From Pseudomonadota bacterium (GTDB lineage Bacteria; Pseudomonadota; Gammaproteobacteria; CAMYNG01), in contig CP070733.1 in assembly GCA_020347585.1 (NCBI GenBank), positions 1,486,236 through 1,492,048 of the forward strand: 5,813 nt of DNA, in the 5' to 3' direction. A program made the translations under genes and the position numbers. This document shows, in pieces, positions 1-5,813 of this stretch (position 1 is its first letter; the number at the start of each line of letters is the position of its first letter). The notes below the pieces were generated by a model. It made no database searches. It was not told the DNA's origin and worked only from the letters and a program-made list of their open reading frames with translations.

Positions 1-115
1 CGTCGCCAATGAAGTGCTCGCCAAGCACGACGAGAACTACATGCCGCCGGAAGTCGCCGATGCACTGGTCAAGGCCGGCGCCATGCCCGAACACGAGATG
101 AGCCGCAACAAGTGA
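1..115 (+). CDS. ccmE: CcmE, periplasmic heme chaperone (3' end only)
   Basis: This is the last 37 codons of ccmE; the 5' part lies left of the window. Reading from base 2 gives a C-terminus containing EVLAKHDENYMPPEV. This matches the signature around the CcmE heme-binding site, where the His (bases 26-28) of the HxxxY motif binds heme covalently and the Tyr is at bases 38-40. CcmE is an inner-membrane-anchored periplasmic protein that receives heme from CcmC and, after release by CcmAB, delivers it to CcmF. After the motif comes a short flexible charged tail ending EMSRNK, as is common in the family. The TGA stop (113-115) shares its A with the ATG of ccmF. The motif and the position in a ccm operon make the identification firm although only the tail is visible. 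Confidence 0.93.
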   Translation, partial: VANEVLAKHDENYMPPEVADALVKAGAMPEHEMSRNK

Positions 116-2154
116 TGTCAGCGATCATTCCCGACATCGGCCATTTTGCACTGGTGCTGGCGCTGGCGTTAGCGCTGGTACAGGCGATCTTCCCGCTGGC
201 GGGCGCGCAACTCGGCCAGGCGGGCTGGATGGCGGTAGCGCGTCCGGCGGCGCGCGCGCACTTTGCACTGGCAACCGTGGCGCTGCTGTGCCTGGCCTGG
301 GCGTTTCTCAGTGACAACTTCTCGGTCCTGTACGTGGCCAACAACTCCAACACCAAGATGCCGACGATCTACAAGATCAGCGCGGTGTGGGGTGCCCACG
401 AGGGATCGCTGCTGTTGTGGGTGTGGATCCTGGCGGTGTGGACCTTTGCGGTCACCTTTTTCAGCCGTAACCTGTCCGAGGAATACGTGGCGCGGGTCAT
501 CGGCGTGATGGGGCTCACCAGCATCGGCTTTCTACTGTTCACGCTGCTGACCTCCAACCCCTTCCAGGAGGTGTTCCCCGCGCCGCTCGAGGGACGCCAG
601 CTCAATCCCCTGTTGCAGGACCCGGGCCTGGCAATCCATCCGCCCATGCTTTACACGGGTTACGTGGGCTTTTCGGTCGCCTTTGCCTTCGCCATCGCCG
701 CGCTGCTGGGCGGCAAGCTCGACGCGAGCTGGGCACGCTGGTCGCGGCCCTGGACCACCACCGCGTGGATGTTCCTGACTGTCGGCATCGCGCTGGGTAG
801 CTGGTGGGCGTACTACGAGTTGGGCTGGGGTGGCTGGTGGTTCTGGGACCCGGTGGAGAACGCCTCGTTCATGCCCTGGCTGGTGGGCACTGCGCTTATT
901 CACTCGCTGGCGGTGACAGAGAAGCGCGGCACCTTCAAGGCCTGGACGGTGCTGCTGGCGATCTTTACGTTCTCGCTTAGCCTGCTCGGCACTTTCCTGG
1001 TGCGCTCGGGCGTACTGACCTCGGTGCACGCGTTTGCCACCGATCCCGAGCGTGGCCTGTTCATACTGATTTTCCTTGCCATCGTAATCCTTGGCTCGCT
1101 GGTTCTGTACGCGTTTCGCGCCAGTGATGTGCGCAGCACGGTGAGCTTCAACCTGCTGTCACGCGAAACGCTGCTGCTGGCCAACAACGTGCTACTGGTG
1201 GTGGCCGCCAGCGCGGTGCTGCTGGGCACGGTCTACCCGCTGGTGCTGGATGCGATCTCGGGCGCCAAGATATCCATCGGCCCGCCGTTCTTCGATCTGG
1301 TATTCACTGTATTGATGATCCCGCTGGTGGTGCTGGTGGGCATCGGACCGCTGGTGCGCTGGAAAAACCACGGCGGCCGGGAACTACTGCGGACGCTGCG
1401 CGTGCCCATCGCGGTGGCGCTGGTGACGCTGGTAGTGGCGATCGCCCTGCTGGCCAGCGACTTCTCGGGCAGCCGCCTGATGACGGCCGTTGGCGTGATG
1501 CTAACCGCCTGGGTCGCAATCAGCGGCGTGGTCACGCTGCGCGAGCGCCTCAAGCACAAGGGATTCAGCCTCAAGGCGCTGGCCGGCGCCGGGGTGGGCT
1601 TTTACGGCATGTGGCTGGCGCACCTCGGGGTTGGCGCATTTATCATCGGCGTGACCATCGTCAGCAGCTACAGCGTCGAGGACGATGTGCGCATGCGCCC
1701 GGGCGAAGTCAAGGAACTCGGCGGTTACAGCTTCAAATTCGAGGGCGTCAAGCAGGTCCCCGGACCGAACTACACGGCCCACCAGGGCGCGGTGATCGTA
1801 TCCAGAGGCGATGACATCGTTACCGCGTTGTACCCGGAGAAGCGCACCTACCTGGTACAGACCATGCCCATGACCGAGGCGGCCATCGACCCCGGCCTGC
1901 GACGCGACATCTACGTCTCACTGGGCGAGCCGCTGGATGACGGGGCCTGGCTGATTCGCCTTTACTACAAGCCGTTCCAGCGCTGGATTTGGCTCGGCAC
2001 CATTCTCATGGCGCTGGGCGGACTGCTGGCAGCCAGCGACCGACGCTACCGGCTGGCGCGCAAGCGTGAGACCGTGCGTCGCGAAGACGCGCGTGGCGAA
2101 TTGCTCAATGAACTGCTCGACAGCGGCGCGAGCGCGCCGGCGAGCAAGGGCTGA
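115..2154 (+). CDS. ccmF: CcmF, cytochrome c heme lyase core subunit
   Basis: CcmF is the integral membrane subunit that takes heme from holo-CcmE and, with CcmH and CcmI, ligates it to apocytochrome c in the periplasm. The 679-residue product is close in length to E. coli CcmF and similar throughout. It contains the tryptophan-rich WWD heme-handling motif (WGGWWFWDPVENASF, about residues 238-252). It also has the four conserved histidines known in this family: two periplasmic (H175 in IHPPML, H305 in SVHAFA) and two transmembrane b-heme ligands (H263 in LIHSLAV, H503 in WLAHLG). Many hydrophobic segments span the protein. A periplasmic loop follows at about 523-620 (SVEDDVRM to RLYYKPF), then a last helix (about 622-641) and a charged cytoplasmic tail. 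ATG 115 is preferred because it gives the TGATG overlap with ccmE seen at the next two junctions; an in-frame GTG at 112 would add one residue. No damage is seen. Confidence is high from motif content. Confidence 0.97.
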   Translation: MSAIIPDIGHFALVLALALALVQAIFPLAGAQLGQAGWMAVARPAARAHFALATVALLCLAWAFLSDNFSVLYVANNSNTKMPTIYKISAVWGAHEGSLLLWVWILAVWTFAVTFFSRNLSEEYVARVIGVMGLTSIGFLLFTLLTSNPFQEVFPAPLEGRQLNPLLQDPGLAIHPPMLYTGYVGFSVAFAFAIAALLGGKLDASWARWSRPWTTTAWMFLTVGIALGSWWAYYELGWGGWWFWDPVENASFMPWLVGTALIHSLAVTEKRGTFKAWTVLLAIFTFSLSLLGTFLVRSGVLTSVHAFATDPERGLFILIFLAIVILGSLVLYAFRASDVRSTVSFNLLSRETLLLANNVLLVVAASAVLLGTVYPLVLDAISGAKISIGPPFFDLVFTVLMIPLVVLVGIGPLVRWKNHGGRELLRTLRVPIAVALVTLVVAIALLASDFSGSRLMTAVGVMLTAWVAISGVVTLRERLKHKGFSLKALAGAGVGFYGMWLAHLGVGAFIIGVTIVSSYSVEDDVRMRPGEVKELGGYSFKFEGVKQVPGPNYTAHQGAVIVSRGDDIVTALYPEKRTYLVQTMPMTEAAIDPGLRRDIYVSLGEPLDDGAWLIRLYYKPFQRWIWLGTILMALGGLLAASDRRYRLARKRETVRREDARGELLNELLDSGASAPASKG

Positions 2155-2705
2155 TGGCGGCGCGCAGAAAACTGTGGGTGTTTCTGGTGCCACTGGCGCT
2201 GTTCCTGGTGCTGTTCGGGTTCATGTTCGTGGGGCTTGGCCTGAACCCGCGCGAACTGCCCTCCCCGTTGATCGGCAAGGCGGTGCCCGAGTTCCGGCTC
2301 ACCGATGTGCAGGACGATCGCAAGACCTTCAGCAGTGCCGACCTGCTGGGCAAGGTCAGCCTCATTAATGCCTGGGCGTCGTGGTGCGTGTCCTGCCGCC
2401 AGGAACATCACGTATTGATGCACCTCTCGCAACAGTTACAGATCCCGATCTACGGCATCAACTGGAAAGACGAGCGCGTCGATGCGCTCGGCTGGCTGCA
2501 GGGTCGCGGCAACCCCTATCTGGTGAGTGGCCATGATCTGGCAGGCACGGTAGGCATTGAGTTTGGCGTTATCGCCACGCCCGAGACCTTCCTGGTGGAC
2601 AAGAAAGGCATCATCCGCCACAAGCACACCGGCCCGCTCAGCATGGAACTCTGGAACAACGAGCTTGGCCCGCTGGTCGAGCAACTGCAGAGCGAGTCGT
2701 CCTGA
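2154..2705 (+). CDS. ccmG: CcmG/DsbE, thiol:disulfide oxidoreductase for cytochrome c biogenesis
   Basis: This is a periplasmic thioredoxin-fold reductant, anchored in the inner membrane, that passes electrons (normally from DsbD/CcdA) to CcmH or to the apocytochrome so that the CxxCH cysteines are free for heme. The 183-residue protein has an uncleaved N-terminal anchor after RRK (about residues 7-30), then the thioredoxin domain with active site WCVSC (C78, C81) inside WASWCVSCRQEH. The cis-proline loop GVIATPETFLVD (P143) carries the acidic Glu typical of CcmG rather than of general thioredoxins. The length is normal for the family. The middle active-site residues are Val-Ser where E. coli has Pro-Thr. 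The ATG at 2154 shares its A with the ccmF stop. An AAGGG at 2146-2150 lies only 3 bases upstream, so initiation probably depends on coupling to ccmF translation. Gene symbol dsbE is a synonym. Confidence 0.96.
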   Translation: MAARRKLWVFLVPLALFLVLFGFMFVGLGLNPRELPSPLIGKAVPEFRLTDVQDDRKTFSSADLLGKVSLINAWASWCVSCRQEHHVLMHLSQQLQIPIYGINWKDERVDALGWLQGRGNPYLVSGHDLAGTVGIEFGVIATPETFLVDKKGIIRHKHTGPLSMELWNNELGPLVEQLQSESS

Positions 2706-3220
2706 TGCGCCCGGCCTTCCCGCTTGTCCTTGCACTGTTGCTTATGCTTGCCGCGCCTGCCGGCGCTATCGTCGAGCGCCAGGACGTGATGCCCGAGGAT
2801 TTCACCAGCGAGGATCAGAAGCAGCGCTTCAAGGACCTGATCGAGGAGTTACGCTGCACCGTCTGCCAGAACCAATCGCTGTCCGATTCCAACGCCTCGC
2901 TGGCCCGCGACCTGCGCCACAAGGTGCGCGAGTTGATGGATGAAGGATTGACTGACGAAGAAATCAAGACCTTCCTTGCCGCGCGTTACGGCGACTTTGT
3001 GCTGTACAACCCGCCGCTGAAGCGCAGCACTTACATGCTGTGGTTCGGACCGTTCGCCTTCCTGTTGCTGGGTGCAGCGGTAGTGTTGGTGCTGGTGCGC
3101 CGGCGCCGTGTGAGCCCGGCTGACGACGGCGGGCTTTCGGAGCAGGAGCAGCAACAACTGTCGCGCGCCCTGGGCAAACAACAAGACGACAAGCACTCAC
3201 ATCACACCAACACTGACTGA
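2705..3220 (+). CDS. ccmH: CcmH, cytochrome c maturation thiol-reducing subunit
   Basis: CcmH is a membrane-bound periplasmic protein of the heme lyase complex that reduces the apocytochrome CxxCH disulfide. The 171-residue product has a signal peptide (hydrophobic core about residues 6-17, probable cleavage after AGA at 21). The diagnostic LRCTVCQNQSL motif (C51, C54) sits in the expected three-helix domain, with a helix ending in the family-typical ARYGDFVLYNPP (93-104). A transmembrane segment (about 112-131) followed by RRRR places the C-terminus in the cytoplasm. The tail is rich in Gln, Asp and His (KHSHHTNTD). The length fits the stand-alone CcmH/CycL type found in Pseudomonas-like operons, not the E. 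coli CcmH-CcmI fusion. The ATG at 2705 shares its A with the ccmG stop, and no strong Shine-Dalgarno is visible. Confidence 0.96.
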   Translation: MRPAFPLVLALLLMLAAPAGAIVERQDVMPEDFTSEDQKQRFKDLIEELRCTVCQNQSLSDSNASLARDLRHKVRELMDEGLTDEEIKTFLAARYGDFVLYNPPLKRSTYMLWFGPFAFLLLGAAVVLVLVRRRRVSPADDGGLSEQEQQQLSRALGKQQDDKHSHHTNTD

Positions 3221-3235
3221 CTTTGTTACGTACCG

Positions 3236-4906
3236 ATGGGCTTCTGGATAGCAGCAATACTGTTGATTTGCCTTGCGCTGGCGCTGGTGCTGCCGGCGCT
3301 GCTGGGCCGCGGCCGCACCGCCGGCGTCACCCGCGACGAACTCAATATTACCGTCTACCGCGACCGCCTCGAGGAACTCAAAGGCGAACTCGCCAACGGC
3401 ACTCTCAGCGAGGCCCAGTTTGGCCAGGCCCGCGCCGAACTCGCTCGCGCCCTACTGCAGGACCTACCGGGCGAAGACGAGGGCGCGACGCAGATGACGG
3501 TGCCCGCGCAGGCCGCCGCGCGCTGGGCGGCGGTGATCACCGCGCTGGCAGTACCGCTGCTCGGCGTGTGGTTGTACCTGGAACTCGACGCCCGCACCCT
3601 GCTGATGTCGGTGCCGCCGGGCGAGAATACCGAGCAGGCTCAGGCCGCGGCGCGCCGCGCCGACCAGCTCATGGCGCGGGTCAAGGCCAACCCCGCCGAC
3701 GACAAGGCCTGGCTGGAACTGGGCCGCACCTACCCCGCGATGGGCAGGCCGGACGCCGCGGCGCAGGCCTATGACAAGGCGGCGCAGACCGGCGGCGAAA
3801 GCGCGGATCTGCTGGTAGCCAAGGCGCACGCCCTGTCGCGGCTGCGCGGCGGCAATCTCGCGGGCGAGCCCGAAAAGCTGATTACCCGGGCACTGGAACT
3901 GGACCCCGACGGCAAGGGCGCGCTGACCTGGGGGGGCATGCTTGCCTACCAGCGCGGCGAGTACGCCCAGGCGATCGCGCACTGGGAGCGGCTGCTCAAG
4001 CTGGTGCCGAAGGAAGACCCCCTCAACAACATGCTGCAGGGCCTGCTCGATACCGCACGCGCCCGCAACCGCGGCGAGGCAGTCGCCACCGCGCCCCACG
4101 GCGCGCCCGCCACCGGGGCCGCCGGTGGCATAACGGTCGCGGTAACGCTGGACAAAAGCGTGCGGGATGGGGCGCAGCCCGACGACACGGTCTACGTGAT
4201 GGCCAATGCCGTAAACGGCCCCAAGATGCCGCTGGCGGTCGCCAAGGCCCGCATCAGCGACCTGCCGATGACCGTGGAGCTGAACGACAGCATGGGCATG
4301 ATGCCCAATACGCGCCTGTCCGACTTCAAGAAGATAGTGCTGCTGGCGCGCGTGTCACGCGCGGGAACCCCCGTACCGCGCAACGGTGACCTGTTCGGCC
4401 AGACCGACGCCATCGCCAATCCGCCCGGAGAGCAACCCGTGCAACTGGCCATCAACCGGGTGGTGAAACTGCCGCCGGGGACAACCCCGCCGCCAGGCGC
4501 CACGGCAACCCCCGCCCCTGCGCCCGAGGCAAGTGCTCCGAGACCCGCCCCGGCCGGCAGCGGCGCCCTCAAGGTGACCGCGAGCCTCGATCCGGCGCTG
4601 CGCGGCGAGGTGCGCCTGTCCGACTCGGTGTTCATATTTGCGCGCGCGGCCAGCGGGCCGAAGATGCCGCTGGCCGCGGTCAAGCGCGCCGCCACCGACC
4701 TTCCGGTTACCGTCACGCTGGATGACAGCATGGCGATGGCGCCCCAGTTCAAGCTCTCGAGCTTCCCCGAGGTGGTGGTCGTGGTGCGCGTCTCGAAGAC
4801 CGGGGATGTCATCGCCAAGAGCGGTGACCTGTTTGGTGAGACCGCGCCGATCAGCGTAAAGGACGCCGGCGCGATCGAGGTCATGATCAACCAGCAGGTG
4901 CCCTGA
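3236..4906 (+). CDS. ccmI: CcmI (CycH), TPR apocytochrome chaperone with a duplicated C-terminal domain
   Basis: CcmI binds apocytochrome c and presents it to the CcmF/CcmH heme lyase. The 556-residue product begins with a transmembrane helix (3-24) and a cytoplasmic segment with the typical NITVYRDRLEELKGEL leucine-zipper-like stretch (37-52). A second helix follows (about 96-114), then a periplasmic TPR region (about 130-275, including WLELGRTYPAMGRPDAAAQAYDKA-type repeats). The C-terminal part holds two copies of the family's beta-rich domain, residues 298-410 and 445-555. Each carries GPKMPLA, DSM and GDLFG, and a Pro/Ala-rich linker (411-443) separates them. CcmI proteins I know from similar operons are around 400 residues with one copy, so this one is enlarged. 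The reading frame is continuous, so the extra copy is not an artefact of a frameshift. ATG 3236 is the only possible start (no other start codon between the in-frame stop at 3218 and the helix), yet no Shine-Dalgarno is apparent in the 15-base gap after ccmH. Confidence 0.94.
   Translation: MGFWIAAILLICLALALVLPALLGRGRTAGVTRDELNITVYRDRLEELKGELANGTLSEAQFGQARAELARALLQDLPGEDEGATQMTVPAQAAARWAAVITALAVPLLGVWLYLELDARTLLMSVPPGENTEQAQAAARRADQLMARVKANPADDKAWLELGRTYPAMGRPDAAAQAYDKAAQTGGESADLLVAKAHALSRLRGGNLAGEPEKLITRALELDPDGKGALTWGGMLAYQRGEYAQAIAHWERLLKLVPKEDPLNNMLQGLLDTARARNRGEAVATAPHGAPATGAAGGITVAVTLDKSVRDGAQPDDTVYVMANAVNGPKMPLAVAKARISDLPMTVELNDSMGMMPNTRLSDFKKIVLLARVSRAGTPVPRNGDLFGQTDAIANPPGEQPVQLAINRVVKLPPGTTPPPGATATPAPAPEASAPRPAPAGSGALKVTASLDPALRGEVRLSDSVFIFARAASGPKMPLAAVKRAATDLPVTVTLDDSMAMAPQFKLSSFPEVVVVVRVSKTGDVIAKSGDLFGETAPISVKDAGAIEVMINQQVP
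4127..4465 (+). repeat. CcmI C-terminal domain, copy A
   Basis: This is the first of two tandem copies of the CcmI C-terminal periplasmic domain (residues 298-410). Landmarks are VTLDKSVR, NGPKMPLA, SDLPMTVELNDSM, LSDF, ARVSRAG and NGDLFGQT. Aligned by eye with copy B, about 40 of 110 positions are identical with almost no gaps. At DNA level the longest exact match I noticed is 14 bases, AAGATGCCGCTGGC (4223-4236 here, 4661-4674 in copy B), so the duplication is old rather than recent. Confidence 0.85.
4568..4900 (+). repeat. CcmI C-terminal domain, copy B
   Basis: This is the second copy of the domain (residues 445-555). Landmarks in the same order as copy A are ASLDPALR, SGPKMPLA, TDLPVTVTLDDSM, LSSF, VRVSKTG and SGDLFGET. 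Its DDSMAMAP, LSSFPEVVV and RVSKTGD segments look closer to the single C-terminal domain I recall from Pseudomonas-type CcmI. Copy A may therefore be the more diverged one; that is an inference from memory. A linker of about 33 residues rich in Pro, Ala, Thr and Gly (bases 4466-4564) joins the two. Confidence 0.85.
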
Positions 4907-4936
4907 CCGGGCTGCTGACGCGCGGCAGGGGCGCGC

Positions 4937-4981
4937 ATGGTTTTCCACGCGGCGGCATGGCCGCAAACTCCCTCTCCATGA
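4937..4981 (+). CDS. Possible 14-codon leader ORF
   Basis: A short ORF (MVFHAAAWPQTPSP) starts at ATG 4937, five bases after AGGGG (4927-4931). This is the best Shine-Dalgarno-like sequence in the stretch between ccmI and the next ORF. Its TGA (4979-4981) overlaps the ATG at 4978 of the small membrane ORF in an ATGA arrangement. That would allow translational coupling. The peptide resembles nothing I know. A short start-to-stop run like this can easily arise by chance, so this is a candidate only. Confidence 0.18.
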   Translation: MVFHAAAWPQTPSP

Positions 4982-5172
4982 AACTGCTTGCGGGAATCCT
5001 CCTTATCGCTGCCGGCACCCTGGTGCTGCGCGGCAGCGGCGGGCTGCCCGTGGAGGCCGCCACGGCGCTCGGCCTGGCGCTGCTGGCCGGGGGCGGCTGG
5101 CTGGTCATCACGGCGCGCCCGCAGCGCCTGTTCCGCCGCCTGCGGCCCCTGCACAGACGCCGACCGCGCTAA
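4978..5172 (+). CDS. Small hypothetical two-helix membrane protein
   Basis: I do not recognise this family. The 64-residue product has two hydrophobic segments (about residues 3-17 and 27-45), a short GSGGLPVE turn, and a strongly basic tail (RRLRPLHRRRPR). The positive-inside rule would put both ends in the cytoplasm as a helical hairpin. The start is uncertain. ATG 4978 gives a typical MKLL membrane N-terminus and forms an ATGA overlap with a possible leader ORF. An in-frame ATG at 4957 would add seven residues (MAANSLS). Neither has a clear Shine-Dalgarno immediately upstream. The ORF lies 71 bases after ccmI on the same strand, with no convincing + strand terminator between, so it could be co-transcribed. 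It may equally be a chance ORF in GC-rich DNA, although the paired hydrophobic segments and basic tail favour a real small protein. Confidence 0.45.
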   Translation: MKLLAGILLIAAGTLVLRGSGGLPVEAATALGLALLAGGGWLVITARPQRLFRRLRPLHRRRPR

Positions 5173-5179
5173 CCGCGGC

Positions 5180-5207
5180 AAAAAAAAGGGCGGTCAGATG
5201 ACCGCCC
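5180..5207 (-). terminator. Rho-independent terminator of the cytochrome c4 gene
   Basis: An 8-bp perfect GC-rich stem, GGGCGGTC (5188-5195) and GACCGCCC (5200-5207) around the four-base loop AGAT, is flanked on its left by eight A (5180-5187). Read on the - strand, the hairpin is followed directly by eight U. It sits 25 bases after the stop of the - strand cytochrome gene, the standard arrangement. On the + strand no T-tract follows the hairpin, so it should not act as an intrinsic terminator for the ccm operon. Confidence 0.9.
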
Positions 5208-5231
5208 CGGGTAGTGCGTGCCGGCGCTGCT

Positions 5232-5813
5232 TCAGCGCAGGCCCTGGATGTAGGAGGCCACTGCCGCGATCTCCCTGTCCGTCATTTTCTCGGTGATGTT
5301 GCGCATCATCTTGCCCGCATCATTGGTACGCGCCTCGCTGCGAAAATCCTTTAGCGCCTTCTCCGTGTAGGCCGCGTGCTGGCCGCCCAGACTGGGGAAA
5401 TTGGCCGCGGGGTTACCCGCACCGTTGGGCCCGTGACAGGCGATGCAGGCCGCAATCTTGTTGGCCGGATTGCCGCCACGATAGATGCGCTCGCCGAGTT
5501 CCAGCAGCTTCTCGTCCGCACTGCCGGCGGCGATCTTTTGCTGCGCGTAGTGCGCGGCAAGATTTTCCATGTCGGCCTTGCTCAGGCCGGCGGCCTGACC
5601 GGCCATCACCGGATCCTTGCGGGTCTTGCCGGCCTTGAAATCCGCCAGTTGCTTGGTGAGGTACTTCTCGTGCTGGCCCGCCAGTTTGGGCCACAGGGGG
5701 TTGGCGCTGTTGCCGTCGGCGCCGTGGCAGCCGGCACAGGCCTGGGCGCGGGCCTTGCCCGCGGCGGCATTGCCGGCGGCCTGAACCGACCCGCCCAGGG
5801 CGAGTGCAGCGGC
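5232..5813 (-). CDS. Cytochrome c4, diheme periplasmic electron carrier (5' end off window)
   Basis: The reading frame runs from the right edge to TGA 5234-5232, giving 193 residues. It starts inside a signal peptide (AAALALGGSVQA, probable cleavage after VQA). Only about the first dozen or so residues should be missing. The mature protein has two homologous cytochrome c domains. The first has heme site CAGCH (bases 5738-5724) with probable distal ligand Met in KDPVMAGQ (visible residue 70). The second has CIACH (5447-5433) with a distal Met in KMMRNI (residue 169 or 170). Shared landmarks are the paired LAGQHEKY and LGGQHAAY segments. Length and order fit cytochrome c4, which carries electrons from the bc1 complex to terminal oxidases. 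It converges on the ccm operon, whose products would attach its hemes. An internal GTG/ATG near 5609 is not the real start, because it would remove the first heme domain and the signal. Confidence 0.93.
   Translation of the reverse strand, partial: AAALALGGSVQAAGNAAAGKARAQACAGCHGADGNSANPLWPKLAGQHEKYLTKQLADFKAGKTRKDPVMAGQAAGLSKADMENLAAHYAQQKIAAGSADEKLLELGERIYRGGNPANKIAACIACHGPNGAGNPAANFPSLGGQHAAYTEKALKDFRSEARTNDAGKMMRNITEKMTDREIAAVASYIQGLR

Noticed and set aside
112..114. GTG at 112 as the ccmF start
   Set aside because: It would add one residue only. ATG 115 is a stronger start codon and gives the same TGATG overlap seen at the next two junctions.
532..1029. - strand ORF of 165 codons opposite ccmF
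   Set aside because: It is antisense to the most conserved part of ccmF, including the WWD motif, and its composition is typical of an out-of-frame translation.
3223..3774. + strand TTG-started ORF overlapping the start of ccmI in another frame
   Set aside because: The translation is Arg/Gly/Pro-rich without any domain, while the ccmI frame gives the expected helix, coil and TPR regions.
3464..4099. - strand ORF of 211 codons opposite the ccmI TPR region
   Set aside because: It is a shadow of ccmI with no recognisable domain and no supporting start signal; ccmI in the other strand explains the open frame.
4920..4944. GCGCG/CGCGC hairpin followed by TTTT as a terminator for the ccm operon
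   Set aside because: The stem is only five base pairs with a seven-base loop, and the T-run is four bases long and starts four bases after the stem. This is too weak to call.
4192..5181. Long - strand ORF (329 codons) opposite the end of ccmI and the small membrane ORF
   Set aside because: It lies antisense to the well-supported ccmI C-terminal domains. Its translation has no recognisable domain and has the Arg/Ala/Gly/Pro composition usual for shadows of GC-rich genes.
5232..5609. Cytochrome gene as a complete single-heme protein starting near 5609
   Set aside because: The same frame extends to 5813 with a first CAGCH heme site and a signal peptide end, so the gene is a diheme cytochrome cut by the window edge.
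5413..5694. - strand ORF overlapping the cytochrome c4 gene in another frame
   Set aside because: The cytochrome c4 frame continues without interruption to the window edge with both heme motifs, so this is a shadow and not evidence of a frameshift.

Overview
The window is a GC-rich stretch (roughly two thirds GC by eye) of bacterial chromosome holding most of a System I (Ccm) cytochrome c maturation operon on the + strand, followed by a convergent gene for a diheme cytochrome c4 on the - strand. Separate ccmH and ccmI genes (fused in Escherichia coli), the close match of CcmF to gammaproteobacterial CcmF, and a cytochrome c4 neighbour point to a respiring gamma- or betaproteobacterium. The sequence does not fix the genus.

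Layout: 1-115 is the 3' end of ccmE (heme chaperone, with its heme-binding HxxxY motif). Then come ccmF (115-2154, heme lyase core), ccmG (2154-2705, membrane-anchored thioredoxin-like reductant), ccmH (2705-3220, LRCxxC apocytochrome reductant) and ccmI (3236-4906, TPR apocytochrome chaperone). The first four genes are joined by the same one-base TGATG stop/start overlap at all three junctions. ccmI starts after a 15-base gap. A small two-helix membrane ORF of unknown function follows (4978-5172, or from 4957). A 20-base perfect inverted repeat (5188-5207), with an A-tract that reads as a U-tract on the - strand, terminates the convergent cytochrome c4 gene (5232 to beyond 5813, N-terminus off the window).

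Working together: heme carried by CcmE is handed to CcmF. CcmG and CcmH keep the CxxCH cysteines of apocytochromes reduced. CcmI holds the apocytochrome and presents it to CcmF/CcmH for heme attachment. Cytochrome c4, with two CxxCH sites and a signal peptide, is a natural client of this machinery and is encoded next door.

Most of the window is ordinary. The feature most worth attention is that CcmI is longer than usual (556 aa) because its C-terminal periplasmic domain is present twice in tandem, joined by a Pro/Ala-rich linker. A second, weaker item is a possible 14-codon ORF with a good Shine-Dalgarno that ends in an ATGA overlap with the small membrane ORF. I found no CRISPR array, mobile element, tRNA or rRNA.
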